This document shows, piece by piece, positions 14,228 through 17,189 of a stretch of 17,189 nucleotides of DNA. How positions within the stretch are numbered: the first letter of the stretch is position 1; the number at the start of each line of letters is the position of its first letter. The DNA comes from Patescibacteria group bacterium (GTDB lineage: Bacteria > Patescibacteriota > Minisyncoccia > Phycocordibacterales > JAGLOS01), in contig JAHIYV010000010.1 of NCBI GenBank assembly GCA_018814635.1, forward strand, positions 1-17,189, given 5' to 3'. The translations under genes and the position numbers were made by a program. The notes under the pieces are model-generated. The model made no database searches. It saw only the letters and a program-made list of their open reading frames with translations, and was not told the DNA's origin.

Positions 14228-14233
14228 GCGCGC

Positions 14234-15433
14234 ATGGAAAAACAAAAAGAAATACAACAAAAATTCGCCGTTCTCAAAAAACATTTGAATGAAAAAACCA
14301 GAAGATTATGGTGCGGCACCGAAGCACTGGCTATTGGCTCAGGTGGCATTACAGTGGTGTCAAAAGCCACAAACATATCGCATCCCACCATACGGCGCGG
14401 GATAAAAGAAATAAATAAGCCTGAAACGATAGAAGTGAATCGTGTGCGGAAAGAGGGCGGTGGAAGAAAAACATTGGAAAAAAATGACAAGACTTTGCAA
14501 ACGGACATCGAAAAACTGATTGAGCCTGCGACAATAGGCGATCCCGAATCTCCTTTAAGGTGGATATTCAAAAGCGCTCAGCGTATAGCTGACGAATTAA
14601 ATAAAAAGAAACACCGCAGCAGTCCGCGTTCAGTAAGCCGGATTTTACACGATATGGATTTTTCTCTGCAGGCCAACAGAAAAACATAAAAAGGCAGCAA
14701 AAACAATCCTGACAGAAACAAGCAGTTTAATTTTATCAATGAAAAAACCAAAGAATTCCAAAAGAACAACTCACCTGTATTATCAGTCGACACTAAAAAG
14801 AAAGAAAACATCGGTAATTTTAAAAATAACGGGCAAGAATATCATAAAAAAGGAGTGCCGGAAAAAGTAAATGTGTATGATTTCATCGACCAAGAAAAAG
14901 GCAAAGTTTCCCCATATGGAGTGTATGACTTGGATAAGAACAAAGGCTGGGTGAATGTCGGTATTAGCTCAGACACGGCCGCCTTCGCAGTGAACAGCAT
15001 CCGTGCATGGTGGTATGATTTGGGGAAAAAGATTTACAAAGATATTAAAGGAATTTTGATAACCGCCGATTGTGGCGGAAGCAATGGCTACCGAGTACGC
15101 CTGTGGAAAACCGAGTTGCAAAAATTGGCTACGGAATTGCAACTAATCATCAATGTCTCTCATTTTCCGCCGGGAACCAGTAAATGGAACAAGATTGAAC
15201 ACAAGTTATTTTGTTTTATTTCTAAAAATTGGAGAGGAAAACCGCTGATTGATTTATCCACGGTCGTTAATTTAATCGGTAGCGTCAAAACCAAAAACGG
15301 CCTGACCGTTAAGGCTCAGCTGGATGAAAATTATTACGCGAAGGGAATTAAAATATCGGATGAGGAATTTAATGCTGTTAAGCTGGAACAAGATGTTTTT
15401 CACGGAGAGTGGAATTATCGGATTAGTCCTTGA
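14234..15433 (+). pseudogene. ISAzo13-family transposase with in-frame TAA
   Basis: One continuous frame of 400 codons is interrupted only by TAA at 14687-14689. Before it come RRLWCGTEALAIGSGGITVV, SHPTIRRGIKEI, GGGRKTLEK, DPESPLRWIFKSAQRIADEL and SLQANRKT. After it come KGSKNNPDRNKQFNFINEKT, LSVDTKKKENIGNFKNNGQ and ITADCGGSNGYRVRLWKTEL, then HFPPGTSKWNKIEHKLFCF. These are the hallmarks of ISAzo13 (DDE Rhodopirellula-type) transposases. The acidic triad is visible as D in SVDTKKK, D in TADCGG and E in KIEHKLF. Length is normal. The TAA replaces the residue right after NRKT and could derive from CAA by one C-to-T change. A start at ATG 14234 (MEKQKE) is preferred to the upstream TTG. It is non-functional unless the stop is read through. 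Confidence 0.85.
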
Positions 15434-15532
15434 TGTTTTGAAAAATTATTTTTGCGTGGTGACTAAGTAGGCAATCCAAGTAGAGTTATCAAGGTCACAT
15501 TGAAGGGGAGCCCTCTAAAAAGATATTATACA

Positions 15533-15555
15533 ACTTAGGAGTTGAGCTTCTAAGT
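15533..15555 (-). terminator. Hairpin just past the PMM/PGM stop
   Basis: ACTTAGGAG (15533-15541) pairs with CTTCTAAGT (15547-15555) with one G-U pair and a five-base loop. It begins four bases after the stop codon of the leftward PMM/PGM gene. The nearest T-run on the minus strand lies well over ten bases further, so it is not a classical terminator; a 3'-end stabilising hairpin is also possible. Confidence 0.35.
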
Positions 15556-15559
15556 GAAC

Positions 15560-16930
15560 TTATTTCTGGATTAGGTCTGCCAATTCTTTGCATTTTTTCT
15601 CCATAAGTTCTTTTGAATTAGCTTCCATATTTAATCGCAAAACAGGGTCAGTTTCTGATGATCTTAAGTTGAAATGCCAGTTGTCAAAAGACATAGAAAT
15701 CCCGTCTATTTTTTCAATTTTCATACTTTGATTTTTATAATAATTTTCCACCTCTGCAAGTTTTTGATCTTGTTTTGTTTTGTTATCAAACTGAAAATTA
15801 GTTTCTTCAATTATAAAATATTTTTTTCTAAATTCGTCCAAAATATCATCAACACTTTTTTCTTCGTTTGAAATTGCTTGTAGAAAAACAACTGCCGCTA
15901 AAATTCCATCATCAATTTTATAAAAATCTCTAAAAATATAGTGCCCCGATGTTTCGCTTCCCAAAACAGCGTCAGGGTTTTGAGTAAGGGCAAGTTTTAT
16001 CATTATATGCCACGGTTTGGTTACTAAAACTTTTCCGCCTGCTTTTTCCACAACATATCTAACCACATTACTTGTACGAACTTCTACCACCACTTCGTTT
16101 CCGGGATAATTTCTAATCAAATATCTACCCATCAATGCTGAGATATAACTTGGAAAAATAACATCCCCACTTCTATCAAAAGCATAAAAACGATCGGCAT
16201 CTCCATCAAACATAAAACCCAAATCAGCTTTTTCCTCAACTATTTTTCTTTTTAAGTCTATCTGGTTCTTCGCAATTTTTGGGTTTGTTTCGTGGTTTGG
16301 AAAATTACCATCAAGCGTAGTATAAAGAGGAATAATTTCTAAGCCAGTATCCTCAAAAATTTTTTCTAATGAAAGTCCCGCCATAGCGTTTCCCGCATCC
16401 ATTACAATTTTTAGTTTTTTGAATGGCGTTTTTATAAATTGCCTTATTTCTTTTATATACTCTTCTAAAATAGTTGTATTTTCTACAATTCCGCTTGCTT
16501 TAGAAGTTGGTATTTTTATATCACTTAATGCCACTTCTTTTATTTTTGCAAGATGTTGATCTGTAAGTATTGTATTCCCAGAAAAAACAAACTTAAAACC
16601 ATTAAAGTTTTTAGTCATATGCGAAGCTGTAATCAGAATAGCTGGAAGATTAAAATGCGCGGATGCGTAATTATAATGAGGAGAGCTTGCAAGACCGATA
16701 TTCAAGACATCTATCCCTGTTGATATTATGCCGTTAATTAATGCCACCGAAAGCTCTTCTGATGAAAGCCGTATATCTCTACCCACAATTACCTTGTTTG
16801 GCGTGCCTTTTGGGTCGTTAGATTTTAAGTAATCTGCATATACTTGCCCAATACTAAAAGCCACTTCCTCGTTTATCTTTGTGGGATATTCCCCTCGTAT
16901 GTCATATTTTTTGAAAATTGATGCTAACAT
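15560..16930 (-). CDS. Phosphomannomutase/phosphoglucomutase
   Basis: This 456-residue enzyme of the alpha-D-phosphohexomutase family interconverts sugar 1- and 6-phosphates for cell-envelope and nucleotide-sugar synthesis. Four functional loops are visible. The phosphoserine loop is ITASHMTKNFNGFK (100-113, Ser103), the metal loop FDGDADRF (241-248), the sugar loop GSETSGHY (324-331) and the phosphate loop RSSETDPVLR (423-432). KYDIRG (8-13) marks the N-terminus. The usual SHNP reads SHMT and the usual RPSNTEP reads RSSETDP, so two loops deviate mildly while the catalytic Ser, Asp triplet and Glu remain. PMM versus PGM preference cannot be told. A TATAAT (complement of 16987-16992) lies 56 bases before ATG 16930 without a convincing -35. 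Confidence 0.92.
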   Translation of the reverse strand: MLASIFKKYDIRGEYPTKINEEVAFSIGQVYADYLKSNDPKGTPNKVIVGRDIRLSSEELSVALINGIISTGIDVLNIGLASSPHYNYASAHFNLPAILITASHMTKNFNGFKFVFSGNTILTDQHLAKIKEVALSDIKIPTSKASGIVENTTILEEYIKEIRQFIKTPFKKLKIVMDAGNAMAGLSLEKIFEDTGLEIIPLYTTLDGNFPNHETNPKIAKNQIDLKRKIVEEKADLGFMFDGDADRFYAFDRSGDVIFPSYISALMGRYLIRNYPGNEVVVEVRTSNVVRYVVEKAGGKVLVTKPWHIMIKLALTQNPDAVLGSETSGHYIFRDFYKIDDGILAAVVFLQAISNEEKSVDDILDEFRKKYFIIEETNFQFDNKTKQDQKLAEVENYYKNQSMKIEKIDGISMSFDNWHFNLRSSETDPVLRLNMEANSKELMEKKCKELADLIQK

Positions 16931-17044
16931 ATTTTTCTTTTGGGCTCTGTAACAAGATATTATTTTTACTTTTTTACTATAAAAATATTATAGTCATAAT
17001 AACACACAAAGAGTTTTTTGAACCTTTTTTCTTTCATTTTCTTC

Positions 17045-17061
17045 TTAGAGCCTGTTTAAAA
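17045..17061 (+). repeat. Short IS-end-like repeat, copy 2
   Basis: TTAGAGCCTGTTTAAAA matches the copy at 14024-14040 except for one base. It lies in the gap upstream of the leftward PMM/PGM gene and 22 bases before the long palindrome at 17084. No transposase remnant is seen between them. Confidence 0.3.
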
Positions 17062-17083
17062 ACTTCATTCCGGCTAAAAATTC

Positions 17084-17189
17084 CCACCCAGCACCTTCTT
17101 TTACAAAACAATTATTTTTAATACTTACAAAACAGTAATTTACTACTGTAATGTAAGAAAATTTTTTCGTAAAAAAAGGTGCTGGGTGG
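17084..17189. repeat. 106-base element with 21-base inverted repeats
   Basis: The left arm starts CCACCCAGCACCTTCTTTTA and ends with C at 17104. The right arm (17169-17189) is its reverse complement except for one base. Inside, CTTACA pairs with TGTAAG and ACAGTA with TACTGT (about 17124-17157), so the whole element can fold into a nearly continuous hairpin. The right arm ends at the last base of the window, so the repeat may extend further. It carries no coding frame and looks like a MITE or a structured RNA. Confidence 0.55.

Larger units (their letters stand above)
14151..15476 (+). mobile_element. ISAzo13-family insertion sequence
   Basis: The element spans about 1326 bases and starts with GA, as is typical of ISAzo13 ends. 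The terminal inverted repeats have an outer block, GATTGCCTACTT (left 14151-14162, right complement 15465-15476). Their inner block starts CACGCAAAAATAATTTTTCA and spans 23 bases (left 14185-14207, right complement 15436-15458). The right end has six bases between the blocks; the left end has 22, which contain a hairpin. CAAG occurs directly on both sides (14147-14150 and 15477-15480), a probable 4-bp target duplication. It lies between ndk and the PMM/PGM gene and interrupts no coding sequence. Its transposase carries an in-frame stop, so it may be immobile. Confidence 0.85.

Noticed and set aside
2725..14689. Alternative genetic code in which TAA is sense
   Set aside because: TAA is the natural stop of several intact genes here (ATPase, lepB, HisRS-like, PMM/PGM), and TGA also ends genes, which excludes UGA-recoding codes too.
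14087..15510. Additional imperfect inverted repeat flanking the ISAzo13 element (TGACATTGGAGGTGA-like and TCACATTGAAGGGGA-like)
   Set aside because: The match is about 12 of 15 bases, lies outside the target duplication and is too short to separate from chance.
1..17189. CRISPR array or phage region
   Set aside because: No regularly spaced direct repeats, Cas genes or phage structural genes were seen; the repeats present are isolated palindromes and IS ends.

Overview
The window reads as chromosomal DNA from an AT-rich bacterium with a small, reduced-looking gene set. Candidate Phyla Radiation (Patescibacteria, Parcubacteria-like) fits best. That placement is an inference from gene content (DUF5674 protein, enlarged nucleoside diphosphate kinase, divergent HisRS, beta-CASP RNase, DUF2330 protein) and from the near absence of Shine-Dalgarno sequences. 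TGA ends several genes, so the UGA-recoding codes of SR1/Gracilibacteria do not apply.

Region by region. 1-470 is a transposon scar: the last codons of an IS30-type transposase, two minus-strand terminators, two facing IS30-like ends, the first 21 codons of another IS30-type transposase, a dispersed palindrome, and a tRNA-Val(GAC) on the minus strand. 500-1936 carries a promoter, an AAA/DUF4143 ATPase and, 17 bases after it, a 47-residue RiPP-precursor-like peptide with four Cys at its C-terminus. 1996-4771 is a UvrA-family gene broken by an in-frame TAA and a frameshift. 4796-5008 holds a second copy of the palindrome abutting the 3' remnant of an IS5-type transposase.

5089-7148 (minus) encodes signal peptidase I followed by a HisRS-like protein lacking the signature histidine-binding arginine. 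7373-7975 (plus) is a membrane-anchored DUF7282-like protein. 8043-10333 (minus) is a compact set: a four-helix membrane protein overlapping a beta-CASP RNase, then a ruined family 4 uracil-DNA glycosylase. 10334-10696 is a structured intergenic region with a long interrupted palindrome. It is followed by a 53-codon Cys-containing micro-ORF, a DUF5674 protein, a conserved-looking 106-residue protein and an exported, membrane-anchored DUF2330 protein. Convergent to these is nucleoside diphosphate kinase (13361-13978).

14151-15476 is a structurally complete ISAzo13-family insertion sequence with both inverted repeats and a 4-bp flanking duplication, but its transposase has an in-frame TAA. 15560-16930 (minus) is a phosphomannomutase/phosphoglucomutase. 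The window ends in a 106-base element bounded by 21-base inverted repeats.

Housekeeping genes (tRNA-Val, lepB, ndk, PMM/PGM, RNase) are interleaved with mobile-element debris and decaying repair genes. No complete multi-gene system is demonstrable. The most interesting items are the orphan Cys-rich peptide, the palindrome found at transposase breakpoints, the HisRS-like protein and the two long interrupted palindromes.
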